DNA of 64,000 nucleotides from SURF-13 sp041695325 (GTDB lineage Bacteria > Pseudomonadota > Gammaproteobacteria > SURF-13). The notes beneath the pieces are model-generated. The model had not been told where the DNA came from and did not search any database. It saw nothing but the letters and a program-made list of their open reading frames with translations. Positions 30,891 to 39,014 of this stretch are shown here, piece after piece; the first letter of the stretch is position 1; each line of letters begins with the position of its first letter. The translations under genes were made by a program, and so were the position numbers. Location of the stretch: the NCBI GenBank assembly GCA_041695325.1, contig JBGFRC010000004.1, forward strand, positions 1 to 64,000, read 5' to 3'.

Positions 30891-31503
30891 GTGGTATTGG
30901 TGCACGGCCTGTGGCTGGGAGGCCGGACCATGGCCTGCCTGCAACGGCGCCTGCGGCGTTGCGGCTACCGCTGCGTGTGTTATTCCTATCCCTCCAGCGC
31001 ACGCACCCTGACCGAGAACGCCGCGCAGTTGCAGGAATTTTTAAGCCGCGTGCCGGGCGAGACGGTGCACTTCGTCGGCCACAGCCTGGGCGGCTTGTTG
31101 ATTTTGCAGTTGTTTAAAGACCATCCCGCGCAGCGTCCGGGACGCATCGTGACGCTGGGCGCGCCGCATCAGGGCAGCTTTGCCGCGCGCAGACTCTCCG
31201 GATCTCGCCTCGGTCGCCGCTGGCTCGGAGCGGCGCTGCCGGTCCTGGCGCACGGTCTGGACCTCGCGCCCGCCGGTAGGGAAATCGGGGGGGATTGCGG
31301 GCCGGCTCAACTTCGGCCTCGGCTGGCTGATCCCCGGCATTCCCAAACCGAACGACGGCACCGTGGCGGTGGCTGAAACCCGCCTGCCGGGTGCAAGCGA
31401 TGCGCGGACGGTCAACGCTTCACACACCGCGCTGCTGTTTTCCGCGCGCGCCGCGCGTTATGCCTGCGCCTTCCTTAAACACGGCCGTTTTTCCGGTGTC
31501 TGA
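30891..31503 (+). pseudogene. Frameshifted lipase-like alpha/beta hydrolase
   Basis: Frame 1 gives VLVHGLWLGGRTM (oxyanion region) and VHFVGHSLGGLL (GHSLGG nucleophile elbow) and runs to about residue 133. The reading then must move by one base at a run of seven G (31287-31293) to continue as IAGRLNFGLGWLIPGI, PKPNDGTVAVAET (acid residue) and NASHTALLFS (catalytic His). With six G the whole would be one protein of about 203 aa with a complete Ser-Asp-His triad. Either a true inactivation, a phase-variable tract, or a sequencing error. The GTG start lies 31 nt after nadA. Confidence 0.72.
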
Positions 31504-31596
31504 ACAAATGCTAGTTTTTATAATGAGTCTAAATCGTAACGTTCATTGATTTAATTTGTCGCAGTAGTGGGGTATCATTTAAATAAAGGGGGCGCC

Positions 31597-32331
31597 ATGC
31601 CGCTACAATCCATACCCATCAAGGTCAGCCTCGCCAACCTCAAGGCCACCTGTTCCAGCTGCAGCCTGCATGAGCTGTGCCTGCCCATGGGCCTGGGCGC
31701 GGAGGATACGGCGCGCCTGGACAGCCTTTTGGACGGACGCCGCCAGCGCCTGCGGCGCGGCGAGTACCTGTACCGCGCGGGCGACCCCTTTCAATCCCTG
31801 TACGCGATCCGCAACGGCTTCTTCAAGATCGTGGAATCCAACGCCGAGGGCGAGGAAAAGATCATCGGTTTTTACATGCTGGGCGAGCTGATGGGCATGG
31901 ATGCGATCAGCACCGATCAGCACCAGTATCACGCGGTGGCGCTGGAGGACAGCACGGTGTGCGAGGTGCCCTTTAACGAACTGGAAAAACTCGCCAGCCG
32001 CCTGCCCGCTTTACAGCACCACTTCCACCGCCTCATGAGCCGCGAGATCATGGAGGAGGAACGGCACATGCTGATGCTGGGCGGCATGAAGGCGGAGCAG
32101 CGCCTGGCGGCCTTTTTGCTCGGCCTGTCGCAGCGCTTCGCCAAGCGCGGCTACTCACCCAGCCACTTTTATCTGCGCATGACGCGCGAGGAGATCGGCA
32201 ACTATCTGGGGCTCACCCTGGAAACGGTGAGTCGCCTGTTCTCCAAGTTCCAAAAAGACTGCTTGATCAGCGTGCAGCACAAGGACATTGAAATCAAGGA
32301 CCCCGCCGCCTTGAAGAAGCTGAGGGGCTGA
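31597..32331 (+). CDS. fnr: FNR/Anr-type oxygen-sensing regulator
   Basis: A 244-aa Crp/Fnr regulator. The N-terminal C19, C22 and C28 (CSSCSLHELC) plus C122 are the four [4Fe-4S] ligands of FNR. The recognition helix TLETVSRLFSKF has the E--SR residues that read TTGAT-N4-ATCAA. ATG 31597 is preferred; an upstream GTG-type start at 31567 adds ten unrelated residues. Several boxes of exactly this type lie within 21 kb downstream (34115, 34168, 37987, 50345, 52841), so it probably controls many neighbours. A TATAAT at 31519-31524 is a possible promoter element. Confidence 0.93.
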   Translation: MPLQSIPIKVSLANLKATCSSCSLHELCLPMGLGAEDTARLDSLLDGRRQRLRRGEYLYRAGDPFQSLYAIRNGFFKIVESNAEGEEKIIGFYMLGELMGMDAISTDQHQYHAVALEDSTVCEVPFNELEKLASRLPALQHHFHRLMSREIMEEERHMLMLGGMKAEQRLAAFLLGLSQRFAKRGYSPSHFYLRMTREEIGNYLGLTLETVSRLFSKFQKDCLISVQHKDIEIKDPAALKKLRG

Positions 32332-32332
32332 T

Positions 32333-32349
32333 CTGAAGACCGTCTTCAG
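32333..32349. terminator. Short hairpin between fnr and the convergent GGDEF gene
   Basis: CTGAAGA/TCTTCAG with a CCG loop lies just after the fnr stop and overlaps the stop codon (32346-32348) of the convergent GGDEF gene. Without a T tract it is a weak terminator. It repeats the pattern of hairpins overlapping stop codons seen elsewhere in the window. Confidence 0.4.
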
Positions 32350-33335
32350 TATCCGGATTGCCTTTCTGTCTTCAGTCCTCTATCCTCAGACATAAGGAAC
32401 GCCGGGATACGCTCCACGGGCACCGTCTCCTCGCTCGCCTGCTCCAGGGCGCGGGCGCTGCGCAAGCGGTAGCCGCCGCCTTCCTGCTTGGCTTGATACA
32501 TCGTCAGATCGGCGGCGATGATCAGGGTTTCCGCATCCTCGCCGTCGTAAGGCGACAGGCTCACGCCCACGCTGGCACTTAAGTAAAGTTCACGCTCATG
32601 GATAAGGAAGGGGCGCGCCAGCGCGGTGACGATCTTCTGCGCCACCTCCGGCGCATCCGCGGCGCGCCGCAGGGCGGACACCACCACGAACCCGTCGCCG
32701 TCCAGGCGCGCCACCGTGTCCACCTCGCGCACGCAGTCTTGCAGGCGCTCTGCCACGGCCTGCAACAACAAATCGCCCGCGGCGTATCCGAACAGCTCAT
32801 TCACGTCCTTGAAGTAGTCGAGATCAACGAACAGCACCGCCACCGGGCGCTGTTCACGGCGCGCCTGTAACAGCAAGCGGTTGATGCGGTCGTACAGCAG
32901 CGCACGGTTGGGCAGCCCGGTCAAGGGATCGTGATACGCCAGACAGCGCACCTTTTCGGCACAGAGCAAGCGTTCCGTGAGTTCGGAAAAGACCGCTACG
33001 TGGTGCGTGACGGCGCCCTCTTCATCGCACACCGCGCTGATGGACAGCCACGCCGCGTACAGCGCGCCGTCCTTGCGCCGGTTCCAGACTTCGCCCTGCC
33101 AGCGGCCGCTCACGCCCGGACTTGCCCACGGTTCTTGATAAAACGCCGTCCCCTCGCGCCTGGATAAGAGGCGGGGATGCTTGCCCACTACCTCGTCCGG
33201 GGTATAGCCGGTGATGTCGGTGAAGGCGCGGTTCACGGCGAGGATGTTGTTGTCGGCGCCGGTGATCATGATGCCGTTCGTGGCTTCATCGAACACGGTG
33301 CGGTAAAGGTGCGGCGTGATAACAGGGTTCCACAT
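32346..33335 (-). CDS. PAS-GGDEF protein with a degenerate active site
   Basis: A 329-aa protein: PAS domain (about 11-125; GYTPDEVVGKHPRLLSRR resembles heme or flavin PAS sensors), then a GGDEF domain (about 130-300) starting HDPLTGLPNRALL with the metal Asp in FVDLDYFKDVN. The signature that should read GGDEF is DGDGF (212-216), so diguanylate cyclase activity is doubtful. It may be a c-di-GMP or GTP-binding effector. Last gene of the hsp20 operon, with GGAGGAG upstream of ATG. The C-terminal residues overlap the fnr-distal hairpin. Confidence 0.85.
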   Translation of the reverse strand: MWNPVITPHLYRTVFDEATNGIMITGADNNILAVNRAFTDITGYTPDEVVGKHPRLLSRREGTAFYQEPWASPGVSGRWQGEVWNRRKDGALYAAWLSISAVCDEEGAVTHHVAVFSELTERLLCAEKVRCLAYHDPLTGLPNRALLYDRINRLLLQARREQRPVAVLFVDLDYFKDVNELFGYAAGDLLLQAVAERLQDCVREVDTVARLDGDGFVVVSALRRAADAPEVAQKIVTALARPFLIHERELYLSASVGVSLSPYDGEDAETLIIAADLTMYQAKQEGGGYRLRSARALEQASEETVPVERIPAFLMSEDRGLKTERQSGY

Positions 33336-33360
33336 GATGGTGCTCCTCCGCGGTGATGGG

Positions 33361-33585
33361 TCAATGAATGGTCTGGGGCGACCTGCCCGCCAGCATCAGG
33401 CATTCGGCGCGCCAGCGGCAGCCGTGCTCACAGCATTCCATGGCCGTGGACGTGGCGAAACAGGGGCTGTTGTCCTCCGCGCGCTGGATGGCGCGGATCA
33501 ACTCGTGCAGATCTTCGTAGCGATAGGGGTTGATGCCCCGGCTCTGGGCGAGCGCATAGATTTCGCGCAGTCTGATCGGGCTCAC
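33361..33585 (-). CDS. Small cysteine-rich protein
   Basis: A 74-aa protein of no recognised function. The N-terminal half (REIYALAQSRGINPYRYEDL) looks helical, and the C-terminal half has five cysteines (PCFATST, ECCEHGCRW, AECLML), suggesting a metal or redox site. GTG start with GAGAGG about 6 nt upstream. It lies between hsp20 (31 nt away) and the GGDEF gene (25 nt away) on the same strand, so it is probably co-transcribed from the FNR-type hsp20 promoter. Confidence 0.6.
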   Translation of the reverse strand: MSPIRLREIYALAQSRGINPYRYEDLHELIRAIQRAEDNSPCFATSTAMECCEHGCRWRAECLMLAGRSPQTIH

Positions 33586-33615
33586 CTGACGCCTCTCTTC
33601 GCGCGCGCCTTCGGC

Positions 33616-34050
33616 CTATTGAATGGCGACGCGCCGCCGGCCGGCGCCGGACTTCTTGGGCAGCCTCAACTCCAGCACCCCGTCCTGGTATTTCGCCTCG
33701 GCCTTGCCCTCGTCCACGTCCTGATCCAGGGTAAAGCTGCGATACACGCGGCCGTAATAGCATTCGCTGCGCAACACCTTTTCCTCCTTCTTTTCCTCCT
33801 TTTCCTTCCTGATCTCGGCGCTGATGGAAACGCGATTGCCGTCCAGGGTAATGCTGATGTCTTCCTTCTTTACCCCCGGAATTTCCGCGCGCACGTGATA
33901 TTCCTTGTCGTTTTCCGTGAGGTCCAGGGTGATCTGCATGGGCTGGAGGGCCGGTTCGCGGCGCAGGGGCCGGAACCAGGGGCGTAACCAGCCCTTCATC
34001 ACGTCTTCGAACAGCTCGTCAAACGGCTCATACCGCATCAAATTGCTCAT
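33616..34050 (-). CDS. Small heat-shock protein, Hsp20 family
   Basis: A 144-aa ATP-independent holdase. The alpha-crystallin domain (about 42-135) has EYHVRAEIPGVKKEDI near its start and the conserved DGVLELRLPKK at its end. The C-terminal IxI-type motif is RRVAIQ. Start ATG 34050 has GAGGAG 8 nt upstream. Its probable promoter has an FNR box (34115-34128) centred at -41.5 and TAAATT (34087-34092) as -10. First gene of an operon with the Cys-rich protein and the GGDEF protein. Confidence 0.9.
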   Translation of the reverse strand: MSNLMRYEPFDELFEDVMKGWLRPWFRPLRREPALQPMQITLDLTENDKEYHVRAEIPGVKKEDISITLDGNRVSISAEIRKEKEEKKEEKVLRSECYYGRVYRSFTLDQDVDEGKAEAKYQDGVLELRLPKKSGAGRRRVAIQ

Positions 34051-34086
34051 CCTAATGCTCCTCAATCATTCAGTTGTCCTCGGCCC

Positions 34087-34128
34087 AATTTAAAAATCTC
34101 CCGCCTCCCTGTCCTTGACCTAGATCAA
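34087..34128 (-). promoter_or_regulatory. FNR-type box and -10 of the hsp20 operon
   Basis: TTGAC-CTAG-ATCAA at 34115-34128 differs from the FNR consensus at one base. On the minus strand TAAATT at 34092-34087 forms a -10, placing the start near 34080, so the box centre is at -41.5, the class II activator position. Confidence 0.65.
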
Positions 34129-34167
34129 GAATCCCTCGCCAGTCGCCCCAGGCGCGGCATTTTTTGT

Positions 34168-34181
34168 TTGATCCAGATCAA
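34168..34181 (+). promoter_or_regulatory. FNR-type box upstream of the 2-hydroxyacid dehydrogenase
   Basis: TTGAT-CCAG-ATCAA, a perfect match to the FNR/Anr consensus, 54 nt before the start codon at 34235. A class II start would fall near 34216. The -10 region there (TTTTCT) is weak, so promoter details are uncertain although the box itself is strong. Confidence 0.65.
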
Positions 34182-34234
34182 CCAGTGCCGCGTTGGCGCA
34201 TGCTTTTCTCGCCGCAATTTGACAAATTAACGCG

Positions 34235-35278
34235 ATGGAGACTGTGACCGAAGTCACCTTTTTCGACGTAGCGGAGGAGGCGCACGCGCCGCTGCGCAAG
34301 GCGCTGCGCGCTCACCCCGCGTGGGAAGCGCGCCTGGTGACCGATCCGCTGCAGGAGCAGAATGCCGTATTGGCGCAAGGCAGCGAGGTGGTCTCGGCGT
34401 TCGGCACCAGCCGCGTGACGGCCGGCGTGCTGGATAAGCTGCCCGCGCTGCGCCTCATCGCCACCCGCTCCACCGGTTATGACCATATTGACCTGGAGAG
34501 CGCGGCGGCGCGGGGGATAAGCGTGTGCAACGCCTCCGGTTACAGCGAGGACACGGTGGCGGAATACACCCTCGGCCTGCTCATCGCGCTCCTGCGCCAT
34601 CTGCCCGCCACCCTGCGCCGCTGTTATCACGGCGACTTTTCCCGCATCGGCCTCACCGGCTCCGATCTGCGCGGCAAAACCTTGGGTCTGCTCGGCGCCG
34701 GGCGCATCGGCGCGCGCGTGGCGCGCCTGGCGTACGCCTTCGGCATGCGCCTGCTGGCCTGCGACCCGAAGCCCGACGAAGCGCTGCGCCGGGAATGCGG
34801 CGTGACCTACCTCGCGCTCGACGAGCTGCTGCCGCAGGTGGACGCCTTGAGCCTGCACCTGCCCTACAGCGGGGCCACGCATCATTTACTGAACGCGCAG
34901 CGGCTCAGCGCGCTCAAGCCCGGCGCGGTGCTCATCAACACCGCGCGCGGCGGCATCGTGGACAGCCGCGCGCTGGCGCGGCTGCAGGCGGAAGGCCATT
35001 TCGGCGGACTGGCGCTGGATTGTTTTGAAGGCGAAGAGGTATGGTTGAGCGCCTTGGCCCCCTTGCCCAGCCATTACCCTCCCTCCCAAATAGATCAAGC
35101 GATGAACAGCTTCCGCTTGCAGCTCGGCGACAATGTCATCCTCACCCCGCACAACGCCTTCAATTCGCGCGAGGCGCTGCAGCGCGGCATTGATGTCACC
35201 CTGGAGAACATCCAGGCGTTTCTGGACGGCCATCCCAGGAACCTGGTAAACCCCGTCCGTGAAAACGCAGCCAGTTAA
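34235..35278 (+). CDS. D-2-hydroxyacid dehydrogenase (probable D-lactate dehydrogenase)
   Basis: A 347-aa NAD-dependent enzyme. Rossmann motif LLGAGRIGARVARL lies near residue 150, with the catalytic Arg in NTARGGIVDS and the catalytic His in ILTPHNAF. Overall layout resembles fermentative D-lactate dehydrogenases, with an extra segment (about 270-300) before the catalytic His. Anaerobic induction through the FNR box at 34168 would fit pyruvate reduction. The start codon has no clear Shine-Dalgarno. The stop overlaps the convergent ppsA stop at TTAA. Confidence 0.82.
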   Translation: METVTEVTFFDVAEEAHAPLRKALRAHPAWEARLVTDPLQEQNAVLAQGSEVVSAFGTSRVTAGVLDKLPALRLIATRSTGYDHIDLESAAARGISVCNASGYSEDTVAEYTLGLLIALLRHLPATLRRCYHGDFSRIGLTGSDLRGKTLGLLGAGRIGARVARLAYAFGMRLLACDPKPDEALRRECGVTYLALDELLPQVDALSLHLPYSGATHHLLNAQRLSALKPGAVLINTARGGIVDSRALARLQAEGHFGGLALDCFEGEEVWLSALAPLPSHYPPSQIDQAMNSFRLQLGDNVILTPHNAFNSREALQRGIDVTLENIQAFLDGHPRNLVNPVRENAAS

Positions 35279-37686
35279 TCGCCGCCCGGCTGCATCGCCT
35301 GTTCGATCTCCAGCACCCTTAACGTGGTCTTGAGCACGGTGTCGGGATTGAGCGAGATGGAATCTATGCCGAGGCGCACCAGGTATTCCGCGATTTCCGG
35401 GTAGTCCGACGGCGCCTGGCCGCAGATGCCGGAGGAGCGGCCGTGGCGGCGCACGCCCTGCACCGCAAGGCGCATCATTTCCCGCACCCCGGGATCGCGC
35501 TCATCGAAATCGGACGCGACCAGGGCTGAATCACGGTCCACGCCCAGCGTCAGCTGGGTAAGATCGTTGGAGCCGATGGAAAAACCGTCGAACAGATCGG
35601 CGAAAGCGTCCACCTGCACCACGTTGTTGGGCACCTCGCAGGTGAGATACACCTCCAGGCCGTTGTGCCCGCGCTGCAAGCCATGCCGCGCGAGCTCGTT
35701 CATGACGCGCTCGCCTTCTGCCACGGTGCGGCAAAACGGAATCATGAGCCTGACGTTGACAAGGCCCATCGCCTCGCGCACGCGCTTCAACGCGCGGCAC
35801 TCCAATGCAAAACCCTCCGCGTAGGCGGGGTGGGTGTAGCGCGCCGCGCCGCGAAAGCCGAGCATGGGGTTTTCCTCGCGCGGTTCAAAATCCCTGCCGC
35901 CGATGAGGCTGGCGTATTCATTGGACTTGAAATCCGACAGGCGCACGATCACCGGCTTGGGATAAAACGCCGCCGCGATGGTGGCCACGCCCTCGGCCAG
36001 ACGCTGCACGAAATACTCCGCCTTGTCGTCAAAACCCGCGGTGAGACGCGCGATCTCCTTGCGCGCGCGGCTCTCGCTCACGCGCTCCGGATGAACCAGC
36101 GCCATGGGGTGTATCTTGATGCTGTTGCTGATGATGAACTCAATGCGCGCCAGGCCCACGCCGTCGTTGGGGATGAAGGACAGCGCGAAGGCCTGATCCG
36201 GGTCGGCGAGGTTCATCATGATCCGGGTGCGCGGGCGCGCGAGGCTCGCAAGCTCGGTGCGCTCGATGCGGTATTTGAGCGCGCCGCGGTAGACATTGCC
36301 CACGTCGCCCTCGGCGCAAGAGACGGTGAGCGGCTCGCCCGTGACGAGCGCGCGCGGGGCGTCCTCCGCGCCCACCACCGCCGGAATGCCCAGCTCGCGC
36401 GCCACGATCGCGGCGTGACAGGTGCGCCCGCCGCGGCTGGTCACGATGGCCGCGGCGCGCTTCATCACCGGCTCCCAATCCGGCGTGGTGGTCTCCGCCA
36501 CCAGCACCTCGCCGGTCTGAAAATCGGCCAGATGTTCCAGGTCCGCGATAACGCGTGCGCTTCCAGCGCCGATCTTCTGACCCACGCTCTTGCCTTGCAG
36601 GACGGGCGCGGCGCGCTCTTCCAATAGATACGTCTCCAGCACGTCGCCCCGGCGCTGCGATTGCACAGTCTCCGGGCGCGCCTGCACCACGAACAGCTCG
36701 CCGCTCATGCCGTCCTTGGCCCACTCGATGTCCATCGGCTGCCAGCGTCCGGCGCGCGCGCTGTAATGATCCTCAATCTTCAGCGCGTAATCGGCCAGTG
36801 TGAGCGCTTCGTCATCGCTGATGCAGTAGCGTTTGCGCTCCGCTTCCGGCAGCGCGCGATTGCGCGTGGTGACGCCCATCCCGCCCTCTTCGTACACCAT
36901 GCGCAGCTGCTTCGCGCCCAGGCGGCGGCGCAGCACGGCGCGATGACCGGCGCGCAGAGTGGGCTTGAATACGTAAAACTCATCCGGGTCCACCGCGCCC
37001 TGCACGATGTTTTCACCCAGTCCGTAGGCGCCGGTGATGAAGATCACGTCGCGGAAGCCGGTCTCGGTATCGAGGGTGAAGATCACGCCGCTCGCCGCGA
37101 GGTCGGAACGCACCATCTTCTGCACGCCGATGGAGAGCGCCACTTGAAAGTGATCGAAGCCCTGATCCACGCGGTAGGAGATGGCGCGGTCGGTGAACAG
37201 GCTGGCGAAACACTTGGCCACCGCCTCGCGCAGCGCCGCGTAGCCGCGGATGTTGAGATAGCTTTCCTGCTGGCCGGCGAATGAAGCGGTGGGCAAATCC
37301 TCCGCGGTGGCCGAGGAGCGCACCGCCACGTCGGCGCGCGCGCCGTATTGCGCGCACAAGCCGTCGTAGGCCTGCGCGATCTCGGTCCATAAATCTTCCG
37401 GTATCCCCGCGCCGCGGATCAGATCGCGCGCCAGCTCGCCGCGTCGCGCCAGATCGGCGACATCCTGCTTGTTCAGGCCGCTCATGAGGCGCTGCAATTC
37501 GGCGCGTATCCCCGCGCTGTCCAGCACCTGCCAATAGGCGTCCGCGCTGACGGCAAAGCCGTTGGGTATCTTCACGCCTTGCGGAGCCAGCGCGCGATAC
37601 ATCTCGCCCAGCGAGGCATTCTTGCCGCCCACTTTTGGCAGGTCTTGCAGCGCAATTTGATCAAACCAGAGAATGTAGGACGGCAT
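35275..37686 (-). CDS. ppsA: Phosphoenolpyruvate synthase
   Basis: Converts pyruvate and ATP to PEP, AMP and Pi; 803 aa. The N-terminal ATP-grasp domain (GGKNASLGEMYRAL; SSATAEDLPTASFAGQQ), the phosphohistidine swivel domain with GGRTCHAAIVAREL (catalytic His near 420), and the C-terminal PEP barrel with GSNDLTQLTLGVDRDS and SSGICGQAPSDYPE are all present. A 219-bp hairpin element (copy C) sits directly upstream, between the start and a possible FNR promoter at 37959-38000. Confidence 0.95.
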   Translation of the reverse strand: MPSYILWFDQIALQDLPKVGGKNASLGEMYRALAPQGVKIPNGFAVSADAYWQVLDSAGIRAELQRLMSGLNKQDVADLARRGELARDLIRGAGIPEDLWTEIAQAYDGLCAQYGARADVAVRSSATAEDLPTASFAGQQESYLNIRGYAALREAVAKCFASLFTDRAISYRVDQGFDHFQVALSIGVQKMVRSDLAASGVIFTLDTETGFRDVIFITGAYGLGENIVQGAVDPDEFYVFKPTLRAGHRAVLRRRLGAKQLRMVYEEGGMGVTTRNRALPEAERKRYCISDDEALTLADYALKIEDHYSARAGRWQPMDIEWAKDGMSGELFVVQARPETVQSQRRGDVLETYLLEERAAPVLQGKSVGQKIGAGSARVIADLEHLADFQTGEVLVAETTTPDWEPVMKRAAAIVTSRGGRTCHAAIVARELGIPAVVGAEDAPRALVTGEPLTVSCAEGDVGNVYRGALKYRIERTELASLARPRTRIMMNLADPDQAFALSFIPNDGVGLARIEFIISNSIKIHPMALVHPERVSESRARKEIARLTAGFDDKAEYFVQRLAEGVATIAAAFYPKPVIVRLSDFKSNEYASLIGGRDFEPREENPMLGFRGAARYTHPAYAEGFALECRALKRVREAMGLVNVRLMIPFCRTVAEGERVMNELARHGLQRGHNGLEVYLTCEVPNNVVQVDAFADLFDGFSIGSNDLTQLTLGVDRDSALVASDFDERDPGVREMMRLAVQGVRRHGRSSGICGQAPSDYPEIAEYLVRLGIDSISLNPDTVLKTTLRVLEIEQAMQPGGD

Positions 37687-37708
37687 CGTGCATCTGCAAA
37701 ATACTTAA

Positions 37709-37927
37709 AAGAAGCTCTGAATAAGTCCATCCCTGGATTTCTCAGAGCACGGCCGCTCCTGCGCATCCCTGCGCCCGCGGCATTGGGGCGTCCCTGCCCG
37801 GCAAAAAGCAAAAACGTGGCCATAAGATTTCTTATGGCGCTTTTCTTCATTTTACAATCACATGCGTGATTGTAAAATGGCAGCGCATCCTGCGCTGCAA
37901 GGAACCTCTGACTTAATCAGAGGTTCC
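37709..37927 (+). repeat. Dispersed multi-hairpin element, copy C (longest, best ends)
   Basis: A 219-bp copy flanked by TTAA at 37705-37708 and 37928-37931. Left end GAAGCTCTGAATAAG, right end perfect stem GGAACCTCTGA/TCAGAGGTTCC. It shares the CCATAAG/CTTATGG and CATTTTACAATCAC stems of copy A. The variable stem is GCAGCGC/GCGCTGC (37880-37898). About 50 bp between 37752 and 37802 are extra and contain two more small hairpins with ATCC or GTCC loops. It lies in the 5' region of ppsA. Confidence 0.82.
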
Positions 37928-37986
37928 TTAATACAAGCGCTGGGGAGCGCATTGTAAAACAGTACAGCAGGCTCCCGGGGCCGGGC

Positions 37987-38028
37987 TTGATGTAGATCAA
38001 GGAAAAATACGCCCCACTTGCCTATTTT
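37987..38028 (+). promoter_or_regulatory. FNR-type box with divergent promoters (spy-like gene and possibly ppsA)
   Basis: Perfect TTGAT-GTAG-ATCAA at 37987-38000. Rightward, TATTTT at 38023-38028 gives a start near 38035, placing the box at -41.5 (class II). Leftward, TACTGT at 37964-37959 would give a start near 37952 at the same distance, making element copy C part of the ppsA leader. The rightward promoter is well supported; the leftward one is weaker. Confidence 0.68.
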
Positions 38029-38086
38029 TCCGCTCAGGGATTTAGAATCAAGAACAGAAGGCCGTTTGACGCGGCGGGAGGACGTT

Positions 38087-38926
38087 ATGAATAAACTGAG
38101 ATTATGTGCCGCGGTCATCGCCGTTGCGATGCCCGCATTCACCGTTACCGCCGAGGAGGCGCATCATCCGGGCGGCGTGGCGCCGGCTGCCGCGAGCAAC
38201 CCTGACGGCGATATGAGCCAAGATACGGAACAGCTGCAGGAATACCTGAAGAAGATGCAGGCCCAGATGCAAAGCATCCATGAGACGAAACCGCCGAAGC
38301 AACGGCAAAAACTTTTACAGGAACACATGCAGAGCATGCGCGCCGCCATGAAAATGATGCGCGCCATAAACGGCTCCATGATGAGGGATGAAGCATCCCG
38401 GATGGGGGGCATGGGTATGATGATGGATGGGATGATGGGCGGCGGCATGATGGACATGATGATGGGAGGCATGGGCGGGCGCGGCGGCATGAGCATGATG
38501 GACATGATGGGCAAGGACGGCATGGGCGCGTTGCGCAGGCTCGATCTCAGTGACGAACAGCGCGCCAGGCTGCGCCAGATCGAGGACGAACAGCGCAAAA
38601 AGACCTGGGACCTGAGGGGCAAGGTGATGGACGAGTCGGCGAAGCTGCGCGAGCTGTACGACGCCGACGCGCCGGATGCGAATAAGATTGGCGCGGTGTA
38701 CGACAGGATCTTCGACCTCAAGCGCGAGATCATCGTCACGGGCATAGAGGCGCGCAACAAGGCGCGCGCGCTGCTGACCCCGGAGCAACAGAAGCAGCTC
38801 AGGCAACAGCGCCGGGGCGGCATGAGCATGATGGGCGGCGACGGCGTGATGCAACGGATGGAGCTGATGGAACAGATGCTGGAACAGATGCTGGAGCATC
38901 AGGCGGCCGCGCAAGGCGGCAAGTAA
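38087..38926 (+). CDS. Methionine-rich periplasmic protein, Spy/CpxP-like
   Basis: A 279-aa protein. A signal peptide covers about residues 1-21 (cleavage after TVTA). A coiled-coil segment (about 45-95) is followed by a strikingly Met/Gly-rich stretch (about 100-145, with MMMDGMMGGGMM), a likely Cu(I)-binding region. The C-terminal half has the paired LSDEQRARL and LTPEQQKQL motifs of the Spy/CpxP/ZraP (LTxxQ) chaperone family. Strong GGGAGG before ATG. Class II FNR promoter upstream. The following DUF5676 and CopA genes point to a role in copper binding or protection. Confidence 0.82.
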   Translation: MNKLRLCAAVIAVAMPAFTVTAEEAHHPGGVAPAAASNPDGDMSQDTEQLQEYLKKMQAQMQSIHETKPPKQRQKLLQEHMQSMRAAMKMMRAINGSMMRDEASRMGGMGMMMDGMMGGGMMDMMMGGMGGRGGMSMMDMMGKDGMGALRRLDLSDEQRARLRQIEDEQRKKTWDLRGKVMDESAKLRELYDADAPDANKIGAVYDRIFDLKREIIVTGIEARNKARALLTPEQQKQLRQQRRGGMSMMGGDGVMQRMELMEQMLEQMLEHQAAAQGGK

Positions 38927-38930
38927 TATA

Positions 38931-39000
38931 GAAAGCTCTGAATAAGTCCATCCCTGGACTTCTCAGAGCAAGAAAAGCAAAAATGTGATTTTTGCTTTTC
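38931..39000 (+). repeat. Dispersed multi-hairpin element, copy D (left half only)
   Basis: It begins GAAAGCTCTGAATAAG, continues with the nested AAGTCCA/TGGACTT stem, and ends with the 13-bp hairpin GAAAAGCAAAAAT/ATTTTTGCTTTTC (38972-39000), as in copy B. The right half is missing. It lies 5 nt after the stop of the Spy-like gene and directly before the ribosome-binding site of the DUF5676 gene. Confidence 0.75.
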
Positions 39001-39014
39001 GAAGGAGATCAAGC

